From Deltaproteobacteria bacterium (lineage in GTDB: Bacteria; Desulfobacterota; Desulfobacteria; Desulfobacterales; SURF-7), in contig JAFDJC010000026.1 in the NCBI GenBank assembly GCA_019307665.1, positions 1 to 18,406 on the forward strand: a stretch of DNA of 18,406 nucleotides, written 5' to 3'. A model generated the notes under the pieces. It was given only the letters and a program-made list of their open reading frames with translations. It searched no databases and had not been told where the DNA came from. Shown here piece after piece: positions 1-6,905 of this stretch (position 1 is the stretch's first letter; the number at the start of each line of letters is the position of its first letter). A program made the translations under genes and the position numbers.

Positions 1-1
1 A

Positions 2-280
2 GTGAAAATACCAGACTTGGTCCGAATGGGTGTTATCACAGAATTTGAAGCGAATGAGCCGATCAAGAAGCTTGCAAAAAAATTAAAAAAAGACGGGGTG
101 ATTGAACATTTATACTTTAAAGAACGGATTTTTATGCTTGTTCGATTTGCCAATAACGATTGCCTCTATCTCGACCCAACGAGTCGAAAATGCAAAATTT
201 ATAATAAACGTCCTGATACTTGCAGAGACCATCCCCGTATTGGTCCACGGCCTGGTTTTTGCGCCTACGAACAGAAATAA
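2..280 (+). CDS. YkgJ-family cysteine-cluster protein, 3' part
   Basis: The visible 92 residues carry the C-terminal half of a YkgJ/CxxCxxCC-type zinc or iron cluster protein: NDCLYLD (Cys around 54), then KCKIYNKRPDTCRDHP and a final GFC. The spacing C-x9-C-x10-C with the IYxxRPxxCRxxP signature is the family hallmark. These proteins normally have a first group of cysteines at the N-terminus. It is not visible here, so the gene most likely begins before the window and the GTG at position 2 is probably not the true start. The function of the family is not settled; metal binding is expected. A weak CCAAGG/CCTTGG inverted repeat follows the stop. Confidence 0.75.
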   Translation: MKIPDLVRMGVITEFEANEPIKKLAKKLKKDGVIEHLYFKERIFMLVRFANNDCLYLDPTSRKCKIYNKRPDTCRDHPRIGPRPGFCAYEQK

Positions 281-282
281 CC

Positions 283-308
283 CCAAGGCAAACAACGGTC
301 GTCCTTGG
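283..308 (+). terminator. possible weak terminator hairpin
   Basis: CCAAGG (283-288) and CCTTGG (303-308) can pair across a 14-nt loop just after the stop codon of the YkgJ-type gene, followed by CAGTTTT. The stem is only 6 bp and the T-run is short, so this is a weak candidate. Confidence 0.25.
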
Positions 309-462
309 CAGTTTTATCAATATTCTTTGAGTTCGATCATTCGAGGTGTTTTTGTTAACAATAAAATGACTGAGCAAACATCACGTTTTTGCTTTTGGAA
401 ACATATTTAAAAAATTGTAACATCAAGAGGTCTCAATAATATTTTAGCAAGGAGGGATTGCG

Positions 463-564
463 ATGGGCGACAAGGGGAAAAAAGATAAAGGCAAACGAGA
501 AGAACAGAAAAAAGGCAAGCACACAGTCAAGGAAAAGCGGAAGCAGAAAAAAGAAAATAAATAA
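463..564 (+). CDS. lysine-rich micro-ORF (33 aa)
   Basis: An ATG at 463 opens a 33-codon frame ending in TAA at 562-564. It is preceded by a strong Shine-Dalgarno, AAGGAGGG at 449-456. The product is almost wholly charged: about half its residues are lysine (repeated KGK, KKDKGK and KEKRKQKK motifs), with Glu, Arg and Gln making up most of the rest, and there is no hydrophobic core. It is likely disordered and might bind nucleic acid, but no function can be assigned. It lies upstream of, and on the same strand as, the cold shock gene. A 9-bp perfect hairpin sits directly after it. The good ribosome binding site is the main reason to accept it; low-complexity A-rich DNA could give such a frame by chance. 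Confidence 0.55.
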   Translation: MGDKGKKDKGKREEQKKGKHTVKEKRKQKKENK

Positions 565-571
565 AAAGAAA

Positions 572-600
572 GTTTGAGCATGAACAACATTTGCTCAAAC
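572..600 (+). terminator. 9-bp perfect hairpin after micro-ORF
   Basis: GTTTGAGCA (572-580) pairs perfectly with TGCTCAAAC (592-600) around an 11-nt loop, 7 nt after the micro-ORF stop. No T-run follows (AATCCAG). It may be a weak or factor-assisted terminator, an mRNA-stabilising 3' hairpin, or part of the cold shock leader. Confidence 0.4.
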
Positions 601-721
601 AATCCAGATAAGCGTAAATGGCTTGACAGAAATACCCAGTCAAGGGAAGATGAATGGAATAGCATCAAGTGGATAAAACCCGATGAAAACCCCATGAATT
701 TATTAAAAGGAGTTAGTTACA

Positions 722-922
722 ATGGCGAATGGTATTGTGAAATGGTTTAATGACAGCAAAGGTTTTGGTTTTATTGAGCAGGAAGATGGCCCCGATGTAT
801 TTGTACATCATTCAGCAATCAATGCAGAAGGTTTTAAATCCCTCAGTGAAGGTGCGCGTGTGACCTTTGACATCGAGCAAGGGCCAAAAGGTCCGGCGGC
901 TGCAAATGTTACTGTGGTTTAA
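722..922 (+). CDS. cold shock protein, CspA family
   Basis: This 66-residue protein has the full-length single cold shock domain: a five-strand OB fold that binds single-stranded RNA/DNA and acts as an RNA chaperone. RNP1 is seen as KGFGFIE (residues 13-19) and RNP2 as VFVHHSAI (about 26-33), with the usual start MANGIVKWFNDSKGFGFI and the C-terminal QGPKGPAAANV. AAAGGAG at 706-712 is placed 9 nt before the ATG. The roughly 120-nt leader contains a CTTGAC/GTCAAG inverted repeat (622-627, 639-644), which could be part of a structured 5' UTR of the kind known in csp genes. Whether it is cold-inducible cannot be told from sequence. Confidence 0.95.
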   Translation: MANGIVKWFNDSKGFGFIEQEDGPDVFVHHSAINAEGFKSLSEGARVTFDIEQGPKGPAAANVTVV

Positions 923-1025
923 TCTTAGATAAGTTTTTCAACAGCCTGATACAGGATAAAAGATGAAACCAAGATTACGAATAGCCGTCGCCCGGACTCC
1001 GGACGGCGGTGAGATGGAACTTTTC

Positions 1026-1125
1026 CAGCATGACCGCAATTTTTCGATCAATATTAACGGTCAGGAACTGATGAACAGCATGACCGCAATTTTTCGATCA
1101 ATATTAACGGTCAGGAACTGATGAA
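1026..1125 (+). repeat. 50-bp perfect tandem duplication (2 copies)
   Basis: Positions 1026-1075 and 1076-1125 are identical, each beginning CAGCATGACCGC and ending CTGATGAA. The next four bases (1126-1129) are again CAGC, so the duplication is flanked by CAGC microhomology, as expected of slipped-strand or microhomology-mediated duplication. Fifty is not a multiple of three, so it shifts the frame of the spermidine-synthase-like gene. Confidence 0.95.
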
Positions 1126-1731
1126 CAGCCTGCACCATGAATCGGAACTGGAGCTTGCGCACCTGGGGTGTGGGCATCTGACTGACCGCAAATCGCCCGC
1201 CGTGCTCATCGGTGGCCTTGGCATGGGCTTCACCTTGCGCCAAACACTTGATATGCTCAACCCGCAAGCTCAAGTGGTGGTGGGTGAATTGCTTGATCCT
1301 GTGATCGAATGGAATCGTGAATTCCTCGGCCAATTAAACGGCAATACGTTGTCAGACGAACGGGTTGACGTTCAGACAGGCGATGTTGTTTCGCTTATCT
1401 CACGTTCTAAAAACAAATTTGATGCGATTATGCTGGATATCGATAATGGTCCTGCCGCAATCACCAATTCATACAACCGTCATCTATATACTCAGGAAGG
1501 CATTCAGGCCTGTAGGCAGGCACTGCGCAAGCAGGGGGTTCTGGCGGTGTGGTCAGCAGAACCGAACAAAAAATTTGAAAAACTTCTGATGACTTGTCGT
1601 TTTTACGTCACCCGCTTTCGGGTCCCTGCCTATCTGGGGAGTAAAACCCAGTCCCGGTTCATATTTGTTGCTTCAGAAGACAAAAAAATTCTGCCTCCAG
1701 GGGGAGGGGAGCTGCGTGTGCAGACCAGGTC

Positions 1732-1815
1732 TAAGAAAGGGGCAAAGGGCGAACGCACAAAGATTCGGAAAAATAAGAAAGGGGCAAAGGGCGAACGCAC
1801 AAAGATTCGGAAAAA
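1732..1815 (+). repeat. 42-bp perfect tandem duplication (2 copies), in frame
   Basis: Positions 1732-1773 and 1774-1815 are identical, starting TAAGAAAGGGGCAAAGGG. The 14-codon unit duplicates a basic peptide at the C-terminus of the spermidine-synthase-like product without changing frame. It is the second tandem duplication within the same gene. Confidence 0.95.
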
Positions 1816-1864
1816 TCGCTTCAAAAAAATCTGCGATCTATCGTTGAAATTTAGATCAGTTTAA

Positions 1865-2227
1865 AAAAAGTATAAACAATGGTAAGCATTAGATAGCGAT
1901 ATTAAATTTACTCGAATAAGGCGTCCACGGAATATGTGATTTCACCAAAGTCTGTTGCTTTTCAAGATAAAAATTTTCGGAAAGCGGGGTGACGGGAGCA
2001 AGCGTATCGATATTCATATGAGTTTTATATCCAATTCTTTTTAAAAATAGAATGTAAAAATCGTTTTATTGATCTTCGCATGTTTTAAAAATTTAAAAAG
2101 ACTTGAATGATAAATATCACGCCTAATGTCAAGTCATGATTTTCAAAAATTTTAAATTCGTATCACCCGGCATAATCTGCATCCGGCTATTAATTCGTTG
2201 CAAAGACGATATTTAAACTGATAATAA
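1865..2227. other. 363-bp AT-rich spacer without a convincing gene
   Basis: No tRNA or clear terminator was seen. The contents are a minus-strand open frame (1889-2065, listed separately) and an inverted repeat GACTTGA (2100-2106) / TCAAGTC (2129-2135). The right part should contain the promoter of the ABC-2 exporter operon, but I could not pick boxes with confidence. Confidence 0.5.
1889..2065 (-). pseudogene. possible gene remnant or small ORF, unknown
   Basis: On the minus strand a frame is open for 58 codons from 2065 down to a TAA at 1889-1891, with an internal ATG at 2017 that would give 42 residues (starting MNIDTLAPVTPLSENFY). The composition looks protein-like (LEKQQTLVKSHIPWTPYSSKF). 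No good Shine-Dalgarno precedes the ATG, and the frame stays readable upstream of it until a TAA at 2066-2068. It may therefore be the 3' remnant of a longer gene. I do not recognise the family. Confidence 0.25.
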
Positions 2228-2266
2228 GTGTTCCCTGAGGTGCACCTATTTAATAAATACGGATTA

Positions 2267-3151
2267 ATGAACACGGTTCTTGAAATAAAAAATCTTGTTA
2301 AGTTTTATCCCAATGTGGAGGCCGTCAACGGCGTCAGTTTTGCCATAGAAAAGGGCACCTGCTTCGGCCTTTTGGGACCCAACGGCGCCGGAAAAACAAC
2401 CACCATTGAGGTCATTGAAGGCATTATTCCCCGCACATCCGGTGACATCCTTTATAAGGGTAAAAAACGGGACGCCCGATTTCGGGAAGAAGTGGGCATA
2501 CAGTTTCAGAATACCGAACTCCCTGCTTTTCTGACGGTGAAAGAGACTCTTGAAACCTTCAGAAACCTGTATGGCCGCAAATCGAACCTGAATGAGCTGA
2601 TCGAAACCTGCTATCTTCAGGACCTTTTGAAACAGGACAACCGTAAAATCTCCGGGGGGCAGAAACAAAGGCTGCTTCTGGCCATGGCCCTTGCCAACGA
2701 TCCTGAATTGATTTTTTTGGATGAACCCACCACGGGTCTTGATCCCCAGTCAAGACGGCATCTATGGGATATCGTGCATCATATTAAATCCAGAAAAAAA
2801 ACCGTTGTTCTGACCACCCATTATATGGAGGAAGCCCAGGTGTTGTGCGATACGATTGCCATCATGGACTACGGAAAAATCATTGCCTCGGGCCCGCCTG
2901 AAAAACTGCTTGAAGAGCAATGCAGCGCCATTGCTGTTGGCCTTAACGAACATATTGACGAAAAAATACTCGGCATGATTCCGGGCAGCTGGGTAATGAC
3001 AAAGACCGGGGTTGAAATTTACCCCGAAGACCTGAACGATTGCATAAAAAAGCTGATAGACATGAACATAGACCTTTCAACATTAACCATTCGGCCCCAG
3101 AATCTCGAAGATCTGTTTTTAAAACTGACCGGTAAAAGACTCAGGGCGTAA
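2267..3151 (+). CDS. ABC-2 type exporter, ATP-binding protein
   Basis: This 294-residue cytoplasmic ATPase would power the membrane protein encoded next to it. All motifs are present: Walker A GPNGAGKT (37-44), Q-loop near 79-81, signature ISGGQKQR (128-135), Walker B LIFLDEP (148-154), D-loop GLD, and the switch histidine in TTHYMEEA (H185). The C-terminal extension of about 80 residues, ending NLEDLFLKLTGKRL, is typical of the DrrA/NodI-type ATPases that pair with ABC-2 permeases. I chose ATG 2267, where homology starts (MNTVLEIKNLVKFY). A GTG at 2228 in the same frame would add 13 residues with no family support. The permease ATG is 17 nt after the stop, so the two form an operon. The substrate (drug, lipid, polysaccharide or peptide) cannot be deduced. 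Confidence 0.92.
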   Translation: MNTVLEIKNLVKFYPNVEAVNGVSFAIEKGTCFGLLGPNGAGKTTTIEVIEGIIPRTSGDILYKGKKRDARFREEVGIQFQNTELPAFLTVKETLETFRNLYGRKSNLNELIETCYLQDLLKQDNRKISGGQKQRLLLAMALANDPELIFLDEPTTGLDPQSRRHLWDIVHHIKSRKKTVVLTTHYMEEAQVLCDTIAIMDYGKIIASGPPEKLLEEQCSAIAVGLNEHIDEKILGMIPGSWVMTKTGVEIYPEDLNDCIKKLIDMNIDLSTLTIRPQNLEDLFLKLTGKRLRA

Positions 3152-3168
3152 CATGAGGTAACCTTTCA

Positions 3169-4242
3169 ATGATCAGGAGAGTCTGGACATTATTTAAAGT
3201 ACGAAACCGGGAATTTTTCCGTGACCGGGCCGCTTACGGATGGAACCTTTTGTTTCCGTTTCTGATTATTATCGGTTTCAGCGTCATGTTCAATGAAGAC
3301 CGGCAGGTCATGTACAAGGTGGGCATAATGGCTGACAGTATACAAATGCCGGCCGGTGATCCAGAAGGTTCGGAGAATATTTCTGTTTCCATAGAAAAGG
3401 ACATGCAGTATCGAACCTTCAGGCAGACAAAATACATAGATTTTATCGAATTTAACGCTTTTGAAACGGCATTGGATAAATTGAAGCATCACCGAATCGA
3501 CCTTCTGCTTGATCCCCGGTCAAAAAAATACTGGCTCAGCCAGACCTCGCCCAGGGGATATATTGTGGAGAGGCTTTTAAAAGCCGGTGTTGAAAACAAA
3601 GACCTGCCCTATGAGCAGAAGAAAATATTCGGCAGGGAAATTCCGTATTCAGAATGGCTCTTTCCGGGAATACTGGGAATGAACATCATGTTCAGCGCGT
3701 TATACGGTGTGGGGTATACGGTTGTCCGGTATCGAAAAAACGGTGTTTTAAAAAGATTCAGCGTCACTCCTCTTCGGCCTCACGAATTTCTTGCCGCGCA
3801 GATTATTTCCAGAATATATCTCCTTTCAATCACCACCCTTATCGTATTTATGGGGTGTATGCTGATTTTCGGGTTTGAATGCCACGGCTCTTACTTAAGC
3901 CTTTTGGCCGTATTTTTTCTGGGCGGTTTCAGCATGGTGTCCGTGGGCCTGGTGATTGCGGCAAGAAGCAGCAGCGAAGAGTTCGCAAACGGAATACTTA
4001 ATCTCATCTCATTGCCCATGATGTTTCTTTCAGAAGTCTGGTTCTCGCTTGAGGGCGCAAAGCCCTGGGTAAAAACAGTGTCGGCGTTTCTGCCCCTTAC
4101 GCACCTGGTTGACGGTGCACGCAAAATAATGAACGACGGCGCGAGTCTTTTTGACATTAAATACCAGCTCTTCATGCTTGCCGGTATGTCTCTTTTATTT
4201 TTCGTTACCGGCTCTGTTTCCTTTAAATGGAACAATAATTAG
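3169..4242 (+). CDS. ABC-2 type exporter, permease protein
   Basis: A 357-residue integral membrane protein that forms the transport path of the exporter. Six hydrophobic segments can be read: one near residues 25-42 (NLLFPFLIIIGFSVMF), then after a long extracytoplasmic loop (about 43-160) five more from WLFPGILGMNIMF to the C-terminal LFMLAGMSLLFFVTGSVSF. A single first helix, a large loop and then a five-helix bundle with a conserved LPLTHLVDGAR-like stretch is the ABC-2 permease plan. GAGGT before the ATG acts as ribosome binding site. It is directly downstream of its ATPase. A MITE-like repeat follows closely after the stop. Confidence 0.9.
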   Translation: MIRRVWTLFKVRNREFFRDRAAYGWNLLFPFLIIIGFSVMFNEDRQVMYKVGIMADSIQMPAGDPEGSENISVSIEKDMQYRTFRQTKYIDFIEFNAFETALDKLKHHRIDLLLDPRSKKYWLSQTSPRGYIVERLLKAGVENKDLPYEQKKIFGREIPYSEWLFPGILGMNIMFSALYGVGYTVVRYRKNGVLKRFSVTPLRPHEFLAAQIISRIYLLSITTLIVFMGCMLIFGFECHGSYLSLLAVFFLGGFSMVSVGLVIAARSSSEEFANGILNLISLPMMFLSEVWFSLEGAKPWVKTVSAFLPLTHLVDGARKIMNDGASLFDIKYQLFMLAGMSLLFFVTGSVSFKWNNN

Positions 4243-4262
4243 CTGGTTTTAAAAAGCCGGAA

Positions 4263-4359
4263 TGACCTTCCCCCTGAAAACTGATCCGGGCAATCGACTT
4301 GATACCTGATAAATATATTACTAATTCTATGTCTGGATCAGTTTTTGGGGGGCAGGTCA
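4263..4359. mobile_element. 97-bp MITE-like element with 25-bp terminal inverted repeats
   Basis: The left end (4263-4287, starting TGACCTTCCCCCTGAAAAC) and the reverse complement of the right end (4335-4359, starting TGACCTGCCCCCCAAAAAC) match at 22 of 25 positions. The 47-bp AT-rich centre has no ORF. TGACCTGCCCCC-like ends recall IS3-family insertion sequences, so this may be an internally deleted IS derivative; that assignment is from memory of the family. I see no target-site duplication. The right end runs straight into copy A of the dispersed repeat. As RNA it would also fold into a long hairpin, which could terminate transcription after the exporter operon. Confidence 0.7.
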
Positions 4360-4385
4360 CGTTCTGTACGAACGTCCCCTTTTTC
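4358..4385 (-). repeat. dispersed REP-like repeat, copy A
   Basis: Plus-strand text is ACGTTCTGTACGAACGT followed by CCCC and five T. The ACGTTC/GAACGT arms are a perfect 6-bp inverted repeat with a 5-nt loop. It lies between the exporter permease and the Fic gene, at the right end of the MITE-like element. Strand is given as minus because the GGGGAC-plus-hairpin reading is on that strand. Confidence 0.85.
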
Positions 4386-4397
4386 ATTAAGCTTCAC

Positions 4398-4426
4398 TTG
4401 ACAAAATTAACATGATCGGATAGAGA
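4398..4426 (+). promoter_or_regulatory. candidate sigma-70 promoter for fic gene
   Basis: A perfect -35 box TTGACA (4398-4403) is followed after exactly 17 bp by TAGAGA (4421-4426), a weak -10. The ATG of the Fic gene is at 4434, so the leader would be very short. This is inference from spacing and the -35 match. Confidence 0.35.
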
Positions 4427-4433
4427 AATATTT

Positions 4434-5354
4434 ATGGAATCCGATCGAATTAAAAAATTACTTGCCCGAATTGATGAAGGCAAAAAGCTAATCGATAAAT
4501 TTAGGCCATTGCCACCATCAGTCTTATCTCGCCTGAAAAAACAATTTGTGTTCGAATGGACCTACAACTCAAATGCTATTGAAGGCAACACATTGACCTT
4601 AAAGGAAACTATTATTGTCCTTGAAGAGGGTTTGACCATCGGTAACAAAAGTTTGAAAGAGCATTTAGAGGTTATCAATCATAAAGCAGCCATTTCTTTT
4701 GTTGAAGACCTTGCTGTATCGGGGAAAAAAATCACCGAAAGAAATATTCGTGAAGTTCACAGCCTGGTACTAAAAGAGATCGATTCCAAATATGCCGGTC
4801 GTTATCGTGATATTCAAGTTAGAATTACCGGTTCTACCCATGTTCCTCCGGAACCATATAAAATATCCGAAGCAATGCGTAAATTCGACAAAACAAGACT
4901 TGCTAAAAGTAAGGCCCACCCCGTAAAACAAGCTGCCTTAGCCCATTTAGATTTGGTGGGTATTCATCCTTTTGTGGATGGCAACGGCCGCACCTCACGC
5001 CTGTTGATGAACTTAATCTTAATGAAACAAGGCTATTTCCCGGCTATCATCTTAAAAAATGACCGTAAACGCTATTATACTACTTTGGACAAGGGGCATA
5101 GGGGTCTACCAGATGATTTTATTTTCTTTGTAGGAAGGGCTTTGGAACGGACTCTCTATTTATATCTGGAAGCAATTCCCGAGGTAAAAACACAGTTTAT
5201 TACTCTGGCGGAAGCCGCCAAAATTTCTCCGTATTCTCAGAATTACTTAAACATCTTGGCTCGTCGGGGAGCAATTCCAGCCTTTAAATTAAAACGGAAC
5301 TGGATGGTTACAAAAGATAGTTTGTTGCAATACACCAAAGACCATCAAAAATAG
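4434..5354 (+). CDS. Fic family protein (AMP-transferase type)
   Basis: The 306-residue product carries the Fic core motif HPFVDGNGRTSR (178-189), matching HPFxxGNGRxxR. Its histidine and phosphate-binding residues support AMP (or other nucleotide-phosphate) transfer to hydroxyl groups of target proteins. The N-terminal part contains SNAIEGN (46-52), matching the (S/T)xxxE(G/N) inhibitory helix, so this looks like a class II Fic protein with its own inhibitory segment. The last ~50 residues (ITLAEAAKISPYSQNYLNILARRG...) look like a helix-turn-helix of the excisionase/MerR-like type, common in stand-alone bacterial Fic proteins. No partner antitoxin gene is adjacent. The ribosome binding site is weak. 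The target is unknown. Confidence 0.92.
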   Translation: MESDRIKKLLARIDEGKKLIDKFRPLPPSVLSRLKKQFVFEWTYNSNAIEGNTLTLKETIIVLEEGLTIGNKSLKEHLEVINHKAAISFVEDLAVSGKKITERNIREVHSLVLKEIDSKYAGRYRDIQVRITGSTHVPPEPYKISEAMRKFDKTRLAKSKAHPVKQAALAHLDLVGIHPFVDGNGRTSRLLMNLILMKQGYFPAIILKNDRKRYYTTLDKGHRGLPDDFIFFVGRALERTLYLYLEAIPEVKTQFITLAEAAKISPYSQNYLNILARRGAIPAFKLKRNWMVTKDSLLQYTKDHQK

Positions 5355-5431
5355 ATGAGCCTCTTGCTATTATCTCAGCAGCTATAAATAACGACATAAA
5401 CAATTGCGCATGTATACAGTTCGCAAGATGA

Positions 5432-5548
5432 TCTGAACTATTGGAACTTGCTATTGGTTATAGTCCCGCAATGGTCAAGAAACTTTGGTCCGAGTATTTC
5501 TCCAAAGGAGAAAAAGCTTTGATTGGTATAGGTCAATGTCTCTTATAA
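5432..5548 (+). pseudogene. possible helix-turn-helix gene remnant
   Basis: Between the Fic gene and repeat copy B, a 38-codon open stretch with no start codon at its head reads SELLELAIGYSPAMVKKLWSEY and continues FSKGEKALIG before TAA at 5546-5548. The pattern resembles a short helix-turn-helix from a transposase or regulator. Just upstream, in another frame, ATG at 5410 gives MYTVRKMI before TGA, which could be its frameshifted N-terminus. No ribosome binding site is evident. This is a weak call. Confidence 0.25.
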
Positions 5549-5557
5549 AAAAGTAAT

Positions 5558-5586
5558 GCACGCTCTGCACGAACGTCCCCCTTTTC
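5558..5586 (-). repeat. dispersed REP-like repeat, copy B
   Basis: Full-length copy: GCACGCTCTGCACGAACGTC then CCCC and TTTTC. It lies in the convergent gap between the Fic gene and the DUF4143 ATPase, 7 nt from the ATPase stop codon. Confidence 0.85.
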
Positions 5587-5593
5587 ACCAGCT

Positions 5594-6739
5594 TCATTCG
5601 TATGTCCATGCATCAGGAACATTTTTTAATGGAAAAACGGTTAAGTTTTCTGCAAGCTTATACTTTTTATTTCCGGGATATATAACCCAGACATGTTCGA
5701 TATCAAGATCGGATACAGCAATTTGCATGGATTTTGTAAGGCGCGGCGCATCTTCATATTTAAACTCTACGCCCCAATTTTTTCCGCCTTCCTGCCAAAA
5801 AAGATCCAGCTCCGCGCCTGCGTGCGTAGCCCAGAAATAATATTCCTGAGCTGCTTTCCCGATGCTTTTGCATAAACATTCCAAGGCAAACCCTTCCCAT
5901 GAAGCGCCCAGTTTATTATGAGTATATAATTGATCATGATTATTGACGGACATCAGGGCATGAAAAAGGCCTGAGTCTTTCAGGTAGATTTTCGGTCGCT
6001 TTACAAGCCGTTTCCCTGTATTCACGTACCAGGGCTGAAGCGTCCGTACCATAAACGTGCCCTCAAGAATATCAATATATTTTCTAACGGTCATATCTGA
6101 AATACCAAAATTCCGTCCTATTTCAGCATAATTGACAATCTGGCCGTGATAATGAGCCAGCATTGTCCAGAAACGACGCAATGTATTGGCAGGTATGTTA
6201 ATGCCCAGTAATGGGATATCTCTTTCTAAAAATGTAGTTATATAATTTTGTCGCCATTTCATGCTTTGCTTGTCTGTCTTTGGTAAAAAAGAAAGAGGGA
6301 GGCCGCCTCTTAACCACAAAGCCGCCATGTTTTCTTTTTTGATGTCTCTAAGGCTGAAACCACCAAGATAATAATATGCGATTCTTCCTGCAAGCGACTC
6401 GGAACTCTGTTTAATAAGATCCCTGGACGCGCTTCCGAGGATCAGGTATTTTTGTCCGGGTTGGTTGTCTATAAGATACCGCATCAAAGGAAATAAATCA
6501 GGTTTTCTCTGAATTTCATCAATAACAATCAGGCCTTTTAAATCTTCAAGCGCTAACTGGGGATGATCAAGACGGGCCAGATCCCTGGGGTTTTCCAGGT
6601 CAAAATAATGATCATGCTTAAACTCGTTTGAGATAGTGGTTTTGCCGCATTGCCTCGGGCCAAGTATCCCGGTTACAGGAAATTCCTTGATTAGGTTTCC
6701 TATTTCCCTGAAATCATATTTTCTTTGTATTTTTTTCAT
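5594..6739 (-). CDS. AAA ATPase with DUF4143 domain
   Basis: This 381-residue protein has the two-part layout of the AAA_14/DUF4143 family. An N-terminal ATPase has Walker A GPRQCGKT (27-34), Walker B GLIVIDEIQ (69-77) and a sensor stretch LILGSASRDL. A winged-helix-like middle (YAEIGRNFGISDMTVRKYIDILEG) is followed by a C-terminal nuclease-like fold with ELD (310-312) and EFK (325-327), reminiscent of PD-(D/E)xK enzymes. Family members are widespread, often in laterally acquired regions, and mostly uncharacterised; a nucleic-acid or toxin-related role has been suggested but is not shown here. The ATG has a weak upstream AAGAAAG. It is transcribed alone, divergent from the CBS-domain gene. 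Confidence 0.9.
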   Translation of the reverse strand: MKKIQRKYDFREIGNLIKEFPVTGILGPRQCGKTTISNEFKHDHYFDLENPRDLARLDHPQLALEDLKGLIVIDEIQRKPDLFPLMRYLIDNQPGQKYLILGSASRDLIKQSSESLAGRIAYYYLGGFSLRDIKKENMAALWLRGGLPLSFLPKTDKQSMKWRQNYITTFLERDIPLLGINIPANTLRRFWTMLAHYHGQIVNYAEIGRNFGISDMTVRKYIDILEGTFMVRTLQPWYVNTGKRLVKRPKIYLKDSGLFHALMSVNNHDQLYTHNKLGASWEGFALECLCKSIGKAAQEYYFWATHAGAELDLFWQEGGKNWGVEFKYEDAPRLTKSMQIAVSDLDIEHVWVIYPGNKKYKLAENLTVFPLKNVPDAWTYE

Positions 6740-6881
6740 GTCTTTCTTATTGCATGGTTACATTGAAAAATCAAACTTATTATATGTAATTTCAAGGTTA
6801 CGAAATGAAATATGTATACTGTCCCTATAATTGAGTTTAAATATAGAGGCTTCAGATAGCACAGCAGTTCTATATTAAATA

Positions 6882-6905
6882 CACGTTCTGCACGAACCCC
6901 TTTTC
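6882..6905 (-). repeat. dispersed REP-like repeat, copy C (degenerate)
   Basis: CACGTTCTGCACGAAC is followed directly by CCCC and TTTTC; the GTC between the second arm and the C-run is missing relative to the other copies. It lies in the divergent gap between the DUF4143 ATPase and the CBS-pair gene. Confidence 0.75.

Larger units (their letters stand above)
963..1864 (+). pseudogene. spermidine-synthase-like methyltransferase-fold gene, frameshifted by 50-bp duplication
   Basis: Translation begins at ATG 963, after AGGA at 953-956. It reads MKPRLRIAVARTPDGGEMEL...FSININGQELMNS and then runs into a TGA at 1119-1121, giving 52 residues. The rest of the protein continues in another frame from the ATG at 1121 (247 residues). 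The two frames are separated by an exact 50-bp tandem duplication (1026-1125). Removing one copy fuses them into a continuous ORF of about 283 residues. The fused product resembles spermidine synthase-like Rossmann-fold proteins: glycine-rich AdoMet/dcAdoMet loop GGLGMGFTL (from about residue 69), then an acidic MLDIDNGP motif. The tail is unusual: 14 residues (KKGAKGERTKIRKN) are repeated twice in frame by a 42-bp duplication, giving a strongly basic end. Starting at 1121 leaves the Rossmann core but loses the N-terminal strands. Assembly error, true mutation or slippage-based switching cannot be told apart here. Confidence 0.75.

Noticed and set aside
2228..2266. GTG start at 2228 for the ABC ATPase
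   Set aside because: The 13 extra residues do not belong to the ATPase fold; the conserved N-terminus begins at ATG 2267.
4434..6739. Fic protein and DUF4143 ATPase as a two-gene toxin-antitoxin or defence system
   Set aside because: They are convergent, separated by 239 bp with a repeat and a gene scrap, and the Fic protein already carries its own inhibitory motif.
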